This document shows positions 50,703 to 61,371 of a DNA stretch of 64,000 bases, piece by piece. The position numbers were made by a program, and so were the translations under genes. Positions within the stretch are counted from its first letter, which is position 1, and each line of letters opens with the position of its first letter. Origin of the DNA: Botryococcus braunii (lineage: Eukaryota > Chlorophyta > Trebouxiophyceae); assembly GCA_002005505.1 (NCBI GenBank), contig KV908554.1, forward strand, positions 114,486-178,485, in the 5' to 3' direction. The notes under the pieces are model-generated. The model was not told the DNA's origin, did no database searches, and saw only the letters and a list, made by a program, of their open reading frames with translations.

Positions 50703-53700
50703 ATGGAAGCTGATCCTTATTGTGATGTTGAGATTACAGAGGAATTTAGTCCACCCAGACGTCGTGTCCGACAACCGCCTATAGTATTAGGTACACCTGA
50801 AGCACCACCTGTCAACGAGTCTTTGCAAATCATCCAGGACGAGCCTGAGTTAGCTGCGTTAATTCCAGCTATGTTACAGAATATCGAAAGAGGATGTGGT
50901 CAGGCAGAAGCCCAGCGTTTTGCGGATTCACTTAGGGGTGGAATAGACGTTGGTAACGAAGCTGTACACATGATGAAGGGTCTTGTTAGGGCCATACACA
51001 AGTCTTTGAACTTAAAAGATAGTGAGATGACGACTCAGATTACATCGGCAGTCACGGCAGCCGTCAGACATCAGAGATCTACGCCAGTCAACAACGTCCC
51101 AACTCCGCAAGAGAGGTCAACTCGAAGGAAGATGCTATCAGAGCGTCTTCCCGCACTCGTCAAGGGCAGTGCAATTACATTTTGGATCGATCACGTCAAG
51201 GCCATTATACGACAGGATGGCACAGGTTTGTCAGAGGCAGAAATCTTGGATGCAGTCAAGAAGGCTGCGCGAGTGAATACTGAAGTGGCATTAAGCATTG
51301 ATTCAGCAACCATGGGTAAGACCATTGCTGATGTCAAAGAGTTCTTTGTGATACTAACCCGCTTGTTTAAACCTGATCATATTGGGTATCTTGCTGCATT
51401 GAGAGCAAAACGTCAGAAGGAAAATCAACCTGCAGGTGAGTATATCACTGAGATCAAGGATCTAGGATATAAACATTGGGTTGGGTTGCCTGAAAAAGCA
51501 GAGACGTTTGAGATTATCATTAACTCGATGTCTGACAAGTTTCACCGTGGTTTCATGAGGGAGAAACTGTCCACCATGCATGTGGCAATGCAGGCCACTG
51601 ATAACCCAAACCCAATCACTTTTTCACATTTACAAACTTGGGCTTTAGACTCGGACGCTGAATTTGTAATGAGCCTGCAGAACAAGAGGACTAACAACAT
51701 GCAGGCAGGAAAAGTGAACAATTCGCAGGGAGAGAATGAGCAGAACCAAGGGAACTTCACGGATAACCGCAACACTAATTACAGGGGCAGAGGACGCGGA
51801 TACGGCAGAGGCTACGCAAATTATAACCAGGGTTTCGAAGAGAAATCACCATTCTCATTCATGATGCAGCTGCACTTCTCAGGTGATGAGGATTCGGATC
51901 TAGATGTTAATATTTGTGATCTCACATCTGGCAGCAAACATGAAGAAGATACTGAAGAGACTGATGGTGAAGGTAACCCTGAGTCTTCTTTTACGCCTAT
52001 GCCAATTGAGACTCGCAAGTTTACTACTTATGTGCCTGCCAGTGCTGCTACCAATAAACGCAAGAGAACTGTGTCTTCTCCGTCTATTGAGCATGCTGCA
52101 GCAACTCCTGACCAAGTTTTACCTTGTCCTCCAACTCCTGTGGATGAACAATTTCCTAAGTTGCCTCAAGATTATCTTTCAAGCACTAAATCCAGGAATG
52201 CAACGAAGTCTCCACCAGTGAGGAAAATCATTCGCAAGCCTAAGGCAAGTGGCAGGAAGTCAGCATTAGCAGTCAAGACTCCTGCAGGCATTCCATCTTT
52301 ACCCTCTATCCAGAAAAAGAATGTTCCGGCACACACGGCGCAGCAAAATAATTCACCGAGTACTGCTGCACCAAATTCAGCCGGGCCTTTCTCTTTCAAG
52401 CAAGCAATTACCTCAGATATTCTAGCCGTTGAAAAGGGAAAAAGGCTGATGACTGCTGGAGAAAAACATGCATTTGATTTACAGCAGCAGGCTTCAGGTA
52501 AGCCCCAGCCTTATGACATCCCTGGGCAATCTAATTTACCAGTACCTCCACTTCCTGAACATGAATCTGCGTTTCAGCATGTACCCTTGTATTCAGATGG
52601 TTGTTGGAGAATGCCTTTACCGGATCCTACCAACTTGGCCAAGAGACAGAAGAATGCTACCTGGCCATGGAAGTTTGCTCTTTTTGATCCCACCATTCAT
52701 TCTTTCGAAAAACCACCATATTGGCCTGAGCATCTTCCGAAACCTGCCGCACACACCGGATGGCCAAGTGGCCAGAACATTGAACCAGCGGATGTGTATT
52801 ATGAAACTGGCAGAGTCAAACCTTCATTTGATTTTACGCCTGTTTTGAAGCACCCATCAGAAGAGCCTAATGAGTTATATATGGCTAGGTTCAACACTGA
52901 GTTTAGATGCACGTTGGAACCTATCTGGCAGCGTACTCCAAATACAGATGACTATGTTGCAGTCGACGCTACTAATTTACCCACTCACCGCATGATAACA
53001 ACTAGGACTGTGGTACATGATAGGAGTGTAGTAACTACTATATGTCCTCAAGTACAGCTGACACATGATCACCTTGACATTGTTGCACTATTTCAAGACT
53101 CACGAGATGCAAATCCTCGCTTTGCTAATTGGTCTATTGATATCAATGACTTACTGAGCAAAAGGCAGAGTAACCCGCCTCCGCGCGAGCATCTTGGTGC
53201 ACAGATGTCTCCCATGGAGACCCGCAGGGATATTGCGAATCACGCACTTGTTCTTCGGCATGTTCATGCAGATGGCTTATTACGGCATGCAAGGGAAGTG
53301 ACTGGCACATCAGTACAGGGTGATGCTGATCTCTCTCACACCACTGCTGTTACACCTGCATTTGAATCTAATATTATCACTAGTGACTGCCCTGAACTTA
53401 ACCAAATCTTTTGCAATATGCTGCAAGGCGTTGGTCCCATGTCTGGTACGTCCTATCAAGTTACTCCAGCAAATGTGTATGCTTTGAATAATAGGAGACC
53501 CCACAGGGCTGAGAATTTTAGACAATCTGATCGAGAGGATGTGCGCCCCGCGCACCATCCCGCACCTTATTTTCACAACCCTGAGAGTCGTATCGCTTCA
53601 GCGGTTATAACAACCACACTGTCGGGTCTTGTGCGCATCAACAAGAACCCTTTGTTTCCTGCTTTTGTCGATGCGTGTGATGCTTTGCTTACTCCCTCTG

Positions 53701-54572
53701 CTGCTGATGCTCAGAATGTCCTTGTAGAGTTATGTACAGCACTAAATAATATGGCTGCAGAGGAGAAGCTTGCATTTTGTTGCTCTCTCAATGGCAAAGA
53801 GCTTCCTCTGCAAGGGGGGGAGGCCTTTCCTTGTCAAGCAGGGACTTCCAATCATGCAGGAACTTCTAATCAGGCAGGGAATGCTGGCCACGCTCTACAC
53901 ATAGAGCAGGCATATTTTATTTCCAGGAAGAATTTTAATGAAGATGATATTCCATTGATTTCTTTACTCACGCCAGCGATGCAGATTGCGGAAGCCATTC
54001 CGTTGCCGTTGGACACTGATTTTGCTCAAGTCGCAATAAATCAGGTGCCGACAATCTTCATTCCCACGGCTTCAATGCCGGCATTTAAGTTTGCATTTCT
54101 TAAACCCGCTGTTTCTAAGGATGCAAGGCCTTCACACTTCAACCCTATGGCCATCCGCACTGGACATTTTGACTCAGGCTGCAACACGAACTTGATGAGT
54201 GGAAAAGCATATGAGGCTAACAAACATTTGTTCACACCTGCTCAGATCAAAGGTATTAAACCCTTCAGGATAAACATGGCTGATGGTACCTCACACACCA
54301 TGTCTTTGAGGGTAGTTGAAGACCTTGTCATATGCATGCAAGATGCTTACTACATTGCTACCTTCCTCATCATAGACAACTTGGCCATTGATTTTCTGAT
54401 CGGTTGGGCATTCATGGTTCAATATGATGTTCAACTTAAGCCTCAGCTTTCCAAATATGCCATTGGTCTTCCTCGTAATCAACTCATGCAGAATGTATCT
54501 GAGAAGCGCACGTACCAAATGCTTGAGTTAGCGTTTAAGACTAAAAAGATGACCTTAGTGGTCTCGTCGTAG
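50703..54572 (+). CDS. G4 gag-protease protein, unusually long (1,289 aa)
   Basis: The first ATG in the open frame is at 50703; 14 more codons upstream are open but lack ATG. The N-terminal third resembles a retrotransposon gag capsid (FWIDHVKAIIRQDGTG, FFVILTRLFKPDHIGYL, GEYITEIKDLGYKHWVGL). In place of a CCHC knuckle there is an Arg/Gly-rich RNA-binding-like stretch (YRGRGRGYGRGYANYNQ) near residues 360-376. About 700 residues of Pro/Ser/Thr-rich and unassigned sequence follow, including a segment near residue 650 rich in Trp and Pro. The C-terminus is an aspartic protease (FDSGCNTNLMS, Asp1157; DFLIGWAFM). The stop is at 54570-54572, just overlapping the pol frame. The length is two to three times that of usual gypsy gag-protease regions. 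Confidence 0.85.
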   Translation: MEADPYCDVEITEEFSPPRRRVRQPPIVLGTPEAPPVNESLQIIQDEPELAALIPAMLQNIERGCGQAEAQRFADSLRGGIDVGNEAVHMMKGLVRAIHKSLNLKDSEMTTQITSAVTAAVRHQRSTPVNNVPTPQERSTRRKMLSERLPALVKGSAITFWIDHVKAIIRQDGTGLSEAEILDAVKKAARVNTEVALSIDSATMGKTIADVKEFFVILTRLFKPDHIGYLAALRAKRQKENQPAGEYITEIKDLGYKHWVGLPEKAETFEIIINSMSDKFHRGFMREKLSTMHVAMQATDNPNPITFSHLQTWALDSDAEFVMSLQNKRTNNMQAGKVNNSQGENEQNQGNFTDNRNTNYRGRGRGYGRGYANYNQGFEEKSPFSFMMQLHFSGDEDSDLDVNICDLTSGSKHEEDTEETDGEGNPESSFTPMPIETRKFTTYVPASAATNKRKRTVSSPSIEHAAATPDQVLPCPPTPVDEQFPKLPQDYLSSTKSRNATKSPPVRKIIRKPKASGRKSALAVKTPAGIPSLPSIQKKNVPAHTAQQNNSPSTAAPNSAGPFSFKQAITSDILAVEKGKRLMTAGEKHAFDLQQQASGKPQPYDIPGQSNLPVPPLPEHESAFQHVPLYSDGCWRMPLPDPTNLAKRQKNATWPWKFALFDPTIHSFEKPPYWPEHLPKPAAHTGWPSGQNIEPADVYYETGRVKPSFDFTPVLKHPSEEPNELYMARFNTEFRCTLEPIWQRTPNTDDYVAVDATNLPTHRMITTRTVVHDRSVVTTICPQVQLTHDHLDIVALFQDSRDANPRFANWSIDINDLLSKRQSNPPPREHLGAQMSPMETRRDIANHALVLRHVHADGLLRHAREVTGTSVQGDADLSHTTAVTPAFESNIITSDCPELNQIFCNMLQGVGPMSGTSYQVTPANVYALNNRRPHRAENFRQSDREDVRPAHHPAPYFHNPESRIASAVITTTLSGLVRINKNPLFPAFVDACDALLTPSAADAQNVLVELCTALNNMAAEEKLAFCCSLNGKELPLQGGEAFPCQAGTSNHAGTSNQAGNAGHALHIEQAYFISRKNFNEDDIPLISLLTPAMQIAEAIPLPLDTDFAQVAINQVPTIFIPTASMPAFKFAFLKPAVSKDARPSHFNPMAIRTGHFDSGCNTNLMSGKAYEANKHLFTPAQIKGIKPFRINMADGTSHTMSLRVVEDLVICMQDAYYIATFLIIDNLAIDFLIGWAFMVQYDVQLKPQLSKYAIGLPRNQLMQNVSEKRTYQMLELAFKTKKMTLVVSS
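54545..54572 (+). promoter_or_regulatory. G4 gag-pol overlap, possible -1 frameshift window
   Basis: The gag-protease frame and the pol frame overlap only in these 28 nt, and pol is in the -1 frame. The overlap starts in ACTAAAAAGATG, where an AAG codon in the A-rich run could slip back by one base. The run is shorter than the classical slippery heptamers. Pol has no ATG before 54622, so frameshifting or reinitiation is needed. Confidence 0.4.
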
Positions 54573-57500
54573 CTTGTTTGATTGCACAGAATTTTTCTTT
54601 GTTACCAGACCTTGATTATATCATGTCAGAACTTTATTTCCATTGCATCTTTGAAGACCGGAGCTACGAGCACCGGGTGCCAGATGAGTTATTTGACTTC
54701 GATGAAATCACGCAAATCATGAGAGCGTGTAAGGCCGAGACAGCTATTTTGCCTTTTTCATTGCAGCTAAGAAATTCCGCCACATTTATGGGTGACCCTG
54801 CTTTGGCCCCTCTATCTGCCACTCTAGCTGCCTCTTATGAAATTGAACCTTATGATGTTTTGCTTGATTCTTGTCCCTACCTTTGTGAGGTGAAGGTTAT
54901 GCCACCCACTTCTGAGCTGGATGATGATAAGAGAAGGGATATTGAGAGCCTGTTAGAGGAGTTTGCTGACTTGTTTAGCACTGGGAAGGATGATCTTGGA
55001 TGTATTTCTGATCCTGAAATTTGTCACCAAATACATCTCAAGCCAGATTCTTTTCCACCCTCTAAATATCGTAATATGTCGACCTATTCTGAGAAAGAGA
55101 AGGATTTCTTATCTGGGGAAATTAAGATGTTGCTTGAACTTGGGATTATCCGTCAATCCACTTCCCCATGGATTTCAGCACCCGTGATTGTTAAGAAACA
55201 AGATGGCACTTTACGGTTGTGCATTGATTTCCGTCCTCTGAATGCATGTACAGTGTCTGATCCGTATCCCTTGCCTTTGATTGAATCGATGCTACGTAAA
55301 ATGGCCCCCGCTAAATACTTTTCAGCAATGGACATAGCGTCAGCATTTTGGCAAGTAAAGATGCACCCTGATCATTCCAAATATACTGCATTCATGACAC
55401 ATGAAGGAAAATATGAGTGGTTGAGGATGCCCTTTGGATTGAAAAATGCCTCCAGCACTTTTCAAAGACTCATGGACAACGTGCTTGGTGCTGCATTGTT
55501 TTCCCATGCTTATCTTGATGATGTTCATGTATTTTCACAAACTTGGGAAGATCACGTGAGACACTTACGAGATACCTTCACTAAACTTTCATTGCATAAG
55601 ATAAAACTCAAGAGGCCAAAATGCATAATTGGGGCACGATACTTAAAAACTCTTGGACATGTGGTTGGAGATGGATGTCTGCGTCCTGATCCTGACAATG
55701 TAGCCGCAATTCTTAACTTGCCTACACCCCGGGATGTTTCCACTACCAGATCTGTCTTGGGGGCTGCGGGATATTATCGTGAATATGTTGAGAATTTTGC
55801 TGGCATTACTGAACCCTTGTCTCGTTTGTTGAAGAAGACTTCTACCTTTGTGTGGACCCCAGATTGTCAATATGCATATGACAAAGTGAAAGGTTGTTTA
55901 GCCTCTGAACCCATCTTGCGTGCACCCAATTTTAGCTTACCTTTTGCTTTAACAACTGATTGGTCAAAAACAGCCATAGGTGCCATACTTAGTCAACCTG
56001 ACCCTGTGACTAATTTTGACCATCCCATAGCCTTTGCTTCAAAAACACTAAAACAGGCTGAGAGGAACTACTCTCCCACGGAAGGGGAATGCTTTGCACT
56101 CGTTTGGGCGTGTGAGAAATTTCGACCTTTCTTACACGGAAGGCGCTTTATTGCTTATACTGATCATGCACCCTTACAGTATTTGGATTCGAAGCGACAC
56201 ACAAACAGTAAATTAGAACGATGGGCCCTTAGGCTCCAAGAATTTGACATCGATATCCAGTATAAAAAAGGGGCTGATAATCTTGTTGCTGATTGCCTAT
56301 CCCGTTGCGTGCATTCTGAAGCTTTACATGTTTATGCTGTTACGCCCATTTGGGAACCTCAACCTGTGAAGCAAAGTGGCCTTGACTCTATTCCATGTGT
56401 AATTTGTGGTTTTCCGCAAGGTGATGACAATATTGTTTTGTGCGATGGATGTAACCGTTGCTTTCACCTGCGATGTTTGTTTCCACCCCGCTCAATCGTA
56501 CCTGGGGGCTGCTGGTTCTGCCCGGCTTGTGATCCATATCTTGGAAAAGATGGAGAACTAAAGATTGCAGAGATCAAGAATGCAGAAACGCCTTTGGAAT
56601 GCCACAGACACGACCCTTATAGGGATGCTGCATTTTTGGACTTTGTTTATTCTGGACACAATCTAGATCTTTTGACCAATCTTCCTCCCAAGATAGCGGC
56701 AGAATTCAGAAGAAGAGGCTCGTACTTCACAGCACACCCGTCCATCACTGGTTGGTTGCTTGTTTTCAAGAAAATCAGAGGTAGGCCACCACGTTGGCTC
56801 GTCTGCCCTCCTGTGCCGTACAGATGGGACATCATTGCTATGGTACATGACGTGCTTGCCCATCCTGGTGTTGCCCAAACCCTTGTAGTTCTTCACCAAC
56901 ACTTTCACTGGCCTGGACTTAATGCCGATGTTGAGTTGTTTGTGCGTACTTGTGAGCCATGCCAAAAGTCCAAGGCTTTGGCTCCTGAACCTCCGTTACT
57001 TCAGAAACCTGCTTTATTTGGCCCTATGAATCACGTGCACATTGACCTTTTTGGCCCTCTTCCTCGCATGTTGGCAAAAGACAGTCACGGCAAACAAGAC
57101 AAACAAAAACTTTGGGTTGTGTTGATGATCGACTATTTTACTAAAGTAGCTGAGATGATCACCGTGCAAGATAAGACCTCTTTGTCTGTTGCCTCTGCCT
57201 TTTATTGTGCTTGGATTTGTAGGTATGGTGTACCTTCTGTTGTGACATCCGATAATGGGAATGAATTTGCTGCCGAATTCGAACACATGCTATCACGCTT
57301 GGGGATTTATCACATTCGGATCTCCCCAAACCATCCCTCTGCAAATGGAGTGGTTGAGCGTTTAGTAAAAACTGTGAAGGACATGCTGACCAAACACTAT
57401 AACGATTATCCAACCAACTGGTCAGATTCTCTTCCCACAGTGCAGCAAGCTTATATGTCCCGCAAGCATGCTTCGATCTGTAATTTCTCGCCTGCAGAAA

Positions 57501-58042
57501 TGTTATATGGCTATGCCCCTAAACTGCCTTTGGCTGTGAGAGAGGTGCTTGTAAATTCTGCAGAAGCCATCTCCCCTGAACACTATGTGTGTAAGTTGCA
57601 TGATAAATTGAGAGAACAGTATGACTTGGTTGCGCGTGCTTTGGACAACGCCATGCACAAGAACATAGTAGGGCGTGTCAACCGCAATCATGACAAACGC
57701 AAACACACAAACTTACAGGTGGATGATCTGGTGTTGGAGATTACACAGAACTCTGGCCCTCTTCAAACGGGTCTGAGAGGTCCTTTTCGTATTGTGAGTT
57801 TCAATGATAACAAGACTATTGCAATTTTGACCACGGGTGGTACACAATTCAAAAAACCACAACTGTTCAAACGACATGTGACACACTTGGTCAAATATCA
57901 CGAACCGCTTGGAGATTGGGGGGGGAGAGTCCACACAACACCTGAATATCAGTACAACTTTGTCCCTCAATACATTTCTAACAATCACCAAGCAGTCATG
58001 ACGCAATATGAAATCTTCAATTCACTAGAATTAGGATACTAA
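54545..58042 (+). CDS. G4 Ty3/gypsy pol: reverse transcriptase, RNase H, PHD finger, integrase
   Basis: The frame is intact at about 1,165 residues including the overlap. Counting residue 1 from 54578: reverse transcriptase with LCIDFRPLNACTV, MPFGLKNASSTF and YLDDV (Asp314, Asp315), RNase H with TTDWSKTAIGA and YTDHAPLQYL, then a C4HC3 PHD finger at about 607-657 (CVICGFPQGDD, LCDGCNRCFHLRC, CWFCPAC). Integrase follows, with H2C2 from His757 (HPGVAQT, CEPCQKSK), core residues Asp823 (HIDLFGPL), Asp892 (TSDNGNEF) and Glu927 (NGVVERLVK), and a GPFRIV C-terminal barrel. There is no chromodomain. A PHD finger can read histone tails, so it may take over the targeting role that chromodomains have in G1 and G2. 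All catalytic motifs are intact. Confidence 0.92.
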   Translation, partial: KDDLSGLVVACLIAQNFSLLPDLDYIMSELYFHCIFEDRSYEHRVPDELFDFDEITQIMRACKAETAILPFSLQLRNSATFMGDPALAPLSATLAASYEIEPYDVLLDSCPYLCEVKVMPPTSELDDDKRRDIESLLEEFADLFSTGKDDLGCISDPEICHQIHLKPDSFPPSKYRNMSTYSEKEKDFLSGEIKMLLELGIIRQSTSPWISAPVIVKKQDGTLRLCIDFRPLNACTVSDPYPLPLIESMLRKMAPAKYFSAMDIASAFWQVKMHPDHSKYTAFMTHEGKYEWLRMPFGLKNASSTFQRLMDNVLGAALFSHAYLDDVHVFSQTWEDHVRHLRDTFTKLSLHKIKLKRPKCIIGARYLKTLGHVVGDGCLRPDPDNVAAILNLPTPRDVSTTRSVLGAAGYYREYVENFAGITEPLSRLLKKTSTFVWTPDCQYAYDKVKGCLASEPILRAPNFSLPFALTTDWSKTAIGAILSQPDPVTNFDHPIAFASKTLKQAERNYSPTEGECFALVWACEKFRPFLHGRRFIAYTDHAPLQYLDSKRHTNSKLERWALRLQEFDIDIQYKKGADNLVADCLSRCVHSEALHVYAVTPIWEPQPVKQSGLDSIPCVICGFPQGDDNIVLCDGCNRCFHLRCLFPPRSIVPGGCWFCPACDPYLGKDGELKIAEIKNAETPLECHRHDPYRDAAFLDFVYSGHNLDLLTNLPPKIAAEFRRRGSYFTAHPSITGWLLVFKKIRGRPPRWLVCPPVPYRWDIIAMVHDVLAHPGVAQTLVVLHQHFHWPGLNADVELFVRTCEPCQKSKALAPEPPLLQKPALFGPMNHVHIDLFGPLPRMLAKDSHGKQDKQKLWVVLMIDYFTKVAEMITVQDKTSLSVASAFYCAWICRYGVPSVVTSDNGNEFAAEFEHMLSRLGIYHIRISPNHPSANGVVERLVKTVKDMLTKHYNDYPTNWSDSLPTVQQAYMSRKHASICNFSPAEMLYGYAPKLPLAVREVLVNSAEAISPEHYVCKLHDKLREQYDLVARALDNAMHKNIVGRVNRNHDKRKHTNLQVDDLVLEITQNSGPLQTGLRGPFRIVSFNDNKTIAILTTGGTQFKKPQLFKRHVTHLVKYHEPLGDWGGRVHTTPEYQYNFVPQYISNNHQAVMTQYEIFNSLELGY

Positions 58043-58631
58043 ATGTGGGGGTAGTAGAAGTATTTCCCACTGCAGGTACCTGGATTTTAGCTGCATTTGC
58101 AGGACTGACCATGGAATGCCACACAAACACATCTACCTTGCCGCATTCCACAGGGTCATGCACTTTGGGGCTTTCCCCATGAACTTTATAATGTTTTAAG
58201 GCTTTCTGCCTTGGATGCACATTGTGTTTTATTGCCAAGGGGCTTACCCCTCAGAATTTCGTCCTTATTTTGGCACTTGCGCCAGCAGTATAATTAAATA
58301 TCTTTTGGCACTTGCGCCAGCTGATTATTTGGATATATTTTTGGGCATTTGCGCCTTTTCTTTTATCAAAAATATCTGGTACTTGCGCCAGAATCTTCCA
58401 GAATCTTCGATAAGATCAAGGATCCGTGATCTGGGATGGGGGCTGGGGCTGTGAGAAGTGAGAGAGAGTCTTGCAGATCTTTATGTTTAGTAGCCCAGTG
58501 TCTCTGGATTTGTATCGGTTACATCCTGTCCTTGTCGAATCGGCTGCGGACGTTCCGTCCGAGCCGTCGGATTTCGTTCACGAAGGATAATGGGATAACC
58601 AAATGTAGAGAGGAGCTCTCTCCACAACACC
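58043..58631 (+). other. G4 3' noncoding region with motif array and heat-shock elements
   Basis: The G-rich run TGTGGGGGTAGTAG directly after the stop may be the polypurine tract. Four copies of a motif like TGGCACTTGCGCCAG follow (58271-58285, 58306-58320, 58343-58355 degenerate, 58377-58391), separated by AT-rich DNA. A perfect heat-shock array comes next at 58391-58408. This looks like a U3 promoter region, but no matching 5' LTR was found, so the LTR borders are open. Confidence 0.5.
58391..58408 (+). promoter_or_regulatory. Four-unit heat-shock element downstream of G4 pol
   Basis: It reads GAAtcTTCcaGAAtcTTC, four perfectly spaced alternating units. The core TTCCAGAATCT and its flank are also present in the G3 LTR at 46792-46812. 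Binding by heat-shock factor is inferred. Confidence 0.55.
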
Positions 58632-60042
58632 ATGGTTGAATGTGGTATCATGCAGAAAGCACAACACCTAAGTGCTGTCTTTTCTACTTTGGTTGGTAAA
58701 TCTGATAGGCAGATTGCTGAAGAAATTCTTATCAATCCTTCAAACTCTGTATCTCTCGAACGTAGTATGCATGACGTTGGGAAGTTTGTCAATATACTTC
58801 TCAAAACGTCAAAATCAGTCAACAGGAGCATTAAGGACCCACTCGAGGCAGCTGGCCTCGGGGATGCTGAGGTAGGGTTAGACTCCCTTTCTGATCACGA
58901 CATATATGTCATGGTTTACCCTGTGACATAATGTGTTTACAATTTACGTGGTCGTAATTACTAACGCCCCACGTGAGCAGTACTGTTGCTCGCCTATGGA
59001 TAGCTCGCGTCGTCTGCTGTATCCTTCAGGTTTGATAGACTGGGATACACAAGAATTATAGTTTTCTGAGAATTTGGGGATTGGACGCGCCAGAAACTGG
59101 GTAATGCAAGAGTGCTGTGTGTGTGTGAGAAGAAGGAAGGGGGGCTAATCAAGGGTGAAGCACTTCTTGAGCTGGGAGTAGACTCGAGCGACAGTGAGAT
59201 GGAGGAAACGAAATCGAAGAAAAGAAAGAATCGCGGCCGCACAGTGAGGAACAAAAGAAGGACCTATAAAATGGCCCAAGCCATTGAAGACCTGACTTTG
59301 CAGGAAAATCCTGCTACACCCAACAGTGGGCTTTAAACTAATTGTTGCAATTGAAACTTGTGCATTTACATTTGAGTTGCTTGTTTTGTACCATTGTGGC
59401 ACTTGAGTATTACAGCAAAATGGACATAATCCTGATTGTTGCAGACAGTATGGACAAGTCTGAGCCATTTCTTGGCCACAGTATCAATCTTTTGTTGCTG
59501 AAGGACATGTTTTTGAGCACTGGATGCCAATGTGGAGTATCCAGACAGCTTAACCACCATCCACTACTGACAATTTGCAGAGGAGGACAGCAGAGCCCCT
59601 CAGTACTTGCTGTTATTTGTTTTTGAGATGGTGGACAAGTCGCACTTGATCAGAACCAGCTTTAAGCATATTGATAGCGGTCAAGTGACAGTATTATAAA
59701 TCATCTCGAGAGTTCTTATTGGCGAGTGTTGTGTTAGTTTATTTGAGATAAGTAGGCTGGCATGACACGGGTCAAGACTCTTTTGGCTATGCAAGACATG
59801 TTTTGGTACTTTATGATACCGTAGTTGTACTTGCAATTTAGTGCAGTACATGTGTTATGCAATTCTCCTTGTTCACAAAAACAAGGACATGTAAACTTTC
59901 TGATCACGACAACGGGATATGCTATGCAGAGGTTGTGGACAAGGTTGAGAGTGATGGTGCAAAAATTGAAATCCAACTGCAGGTCGTAAAGGACTCGGCT
60001 CTGTTTAGTCATTGTGGTGATCCTTACCATGCTTTTCAATGA
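58632..60042 (+). pseudogene. Small reading frame (about 133 aa) split by a 1-kb insertion
   Basis: The left part, 58632-58901, starts MVECGIMQKAQHLSAVF and contains LINPSNSVSLERSMHDVG and EAAGLGDAEVGLDSLSDHD. The right part, 59911-60042, continues in the same frame with NGICYAEVVDKVESDGAK and ends PYHAFQ at a stop. They are separated by a 994-bp insertion flanked by the 15-bp repeat CTTTCTGATCACGAC (58887-58901 and 59896-59910). The right part recurs in the F repeats at 48700-48836, so it belongs to a repeated family. I do not recognise the protein. A cluster of basic residues is the only other visible trait. Confidence 0.5.
58902..59895. mobile_element. Insertion of about 994 bp with 15-bp target duplication
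   Basis: It is flanked by CTTTCTGATCACGAC on both sides and interrupts an open frame. It starts ATATATGTCATGG and ends GGACATGTAAA, with only a weak inverted match between the ends. The first 123 bp after 58907 equal 49314-49436. It has no recognisable transposase or reverse transcriptase. A 45-codon frame at 59199-59336 has a basic nuclear-signal-like stretch (KKRKNRGRTVRNKRR), and other frames overlap on the minus strand. A 15-bp duplication fits LINE-machinery insertion better than LTR or most DNA transposons. Confidence 0.5.
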
Positions 60043-60540
60043 TGTATATCAGCAAAACAACAGTTCATTTTGGACTCGCTTTGGATCTATCACCAAAAAG
60101 CTCGTGCGTCACGAAGTTGACAGAACCGCAGCACAGGTTGGTAGAAGTCGATGTGCCGACTGTCAATAAAGATCTGAATGTAAGTGGGGAGGTCGCAGGC
60201 GCAGATCCAAGGAGACTGCCTGTTGCCAAAGCACTGCGGAGCTGCAGGTAAAGCCACGGGCAGGTCGGAACGGTGTATGGGGAATATAGGATGCAATGTA
60301 AATTCTGGTATAATGACCCAAGTCAACTTGTGAGTTGTTAAAGAACAGAAACGCAGCAAGCAACCTATGCAATGTAAACTCTGGTATAATGACCCAAGTC
60401 AACTTGTGAGTTGTTAAAGAATCTAAACGCAGCAAGCAACCATTTCAAACCCTCCATCCTCAGAAATACTCAGCTTCTCATACCTATCATGCATCTGATC
60501 AGTGATGATTCCAGTTTCATATCCAAGATCACCGTATCCA
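59911..60540 (+). repeat. F repeat, copy F3
   Basis: It contains the same blocks as F1 (AEVVDKVESDGAK frame, GACTCGCTTTGGATC, GACCCAAGTCAACTTGTGAG, CCTCAGAAATACTCAGC) and the internal duplication of the GACCCAAGTCAACTTGTGAG block that F2 and F4 also show. It runs into a CA microsatellite. Confidence 0.65.
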
Positions 60541-61371
<831 letters not shown>

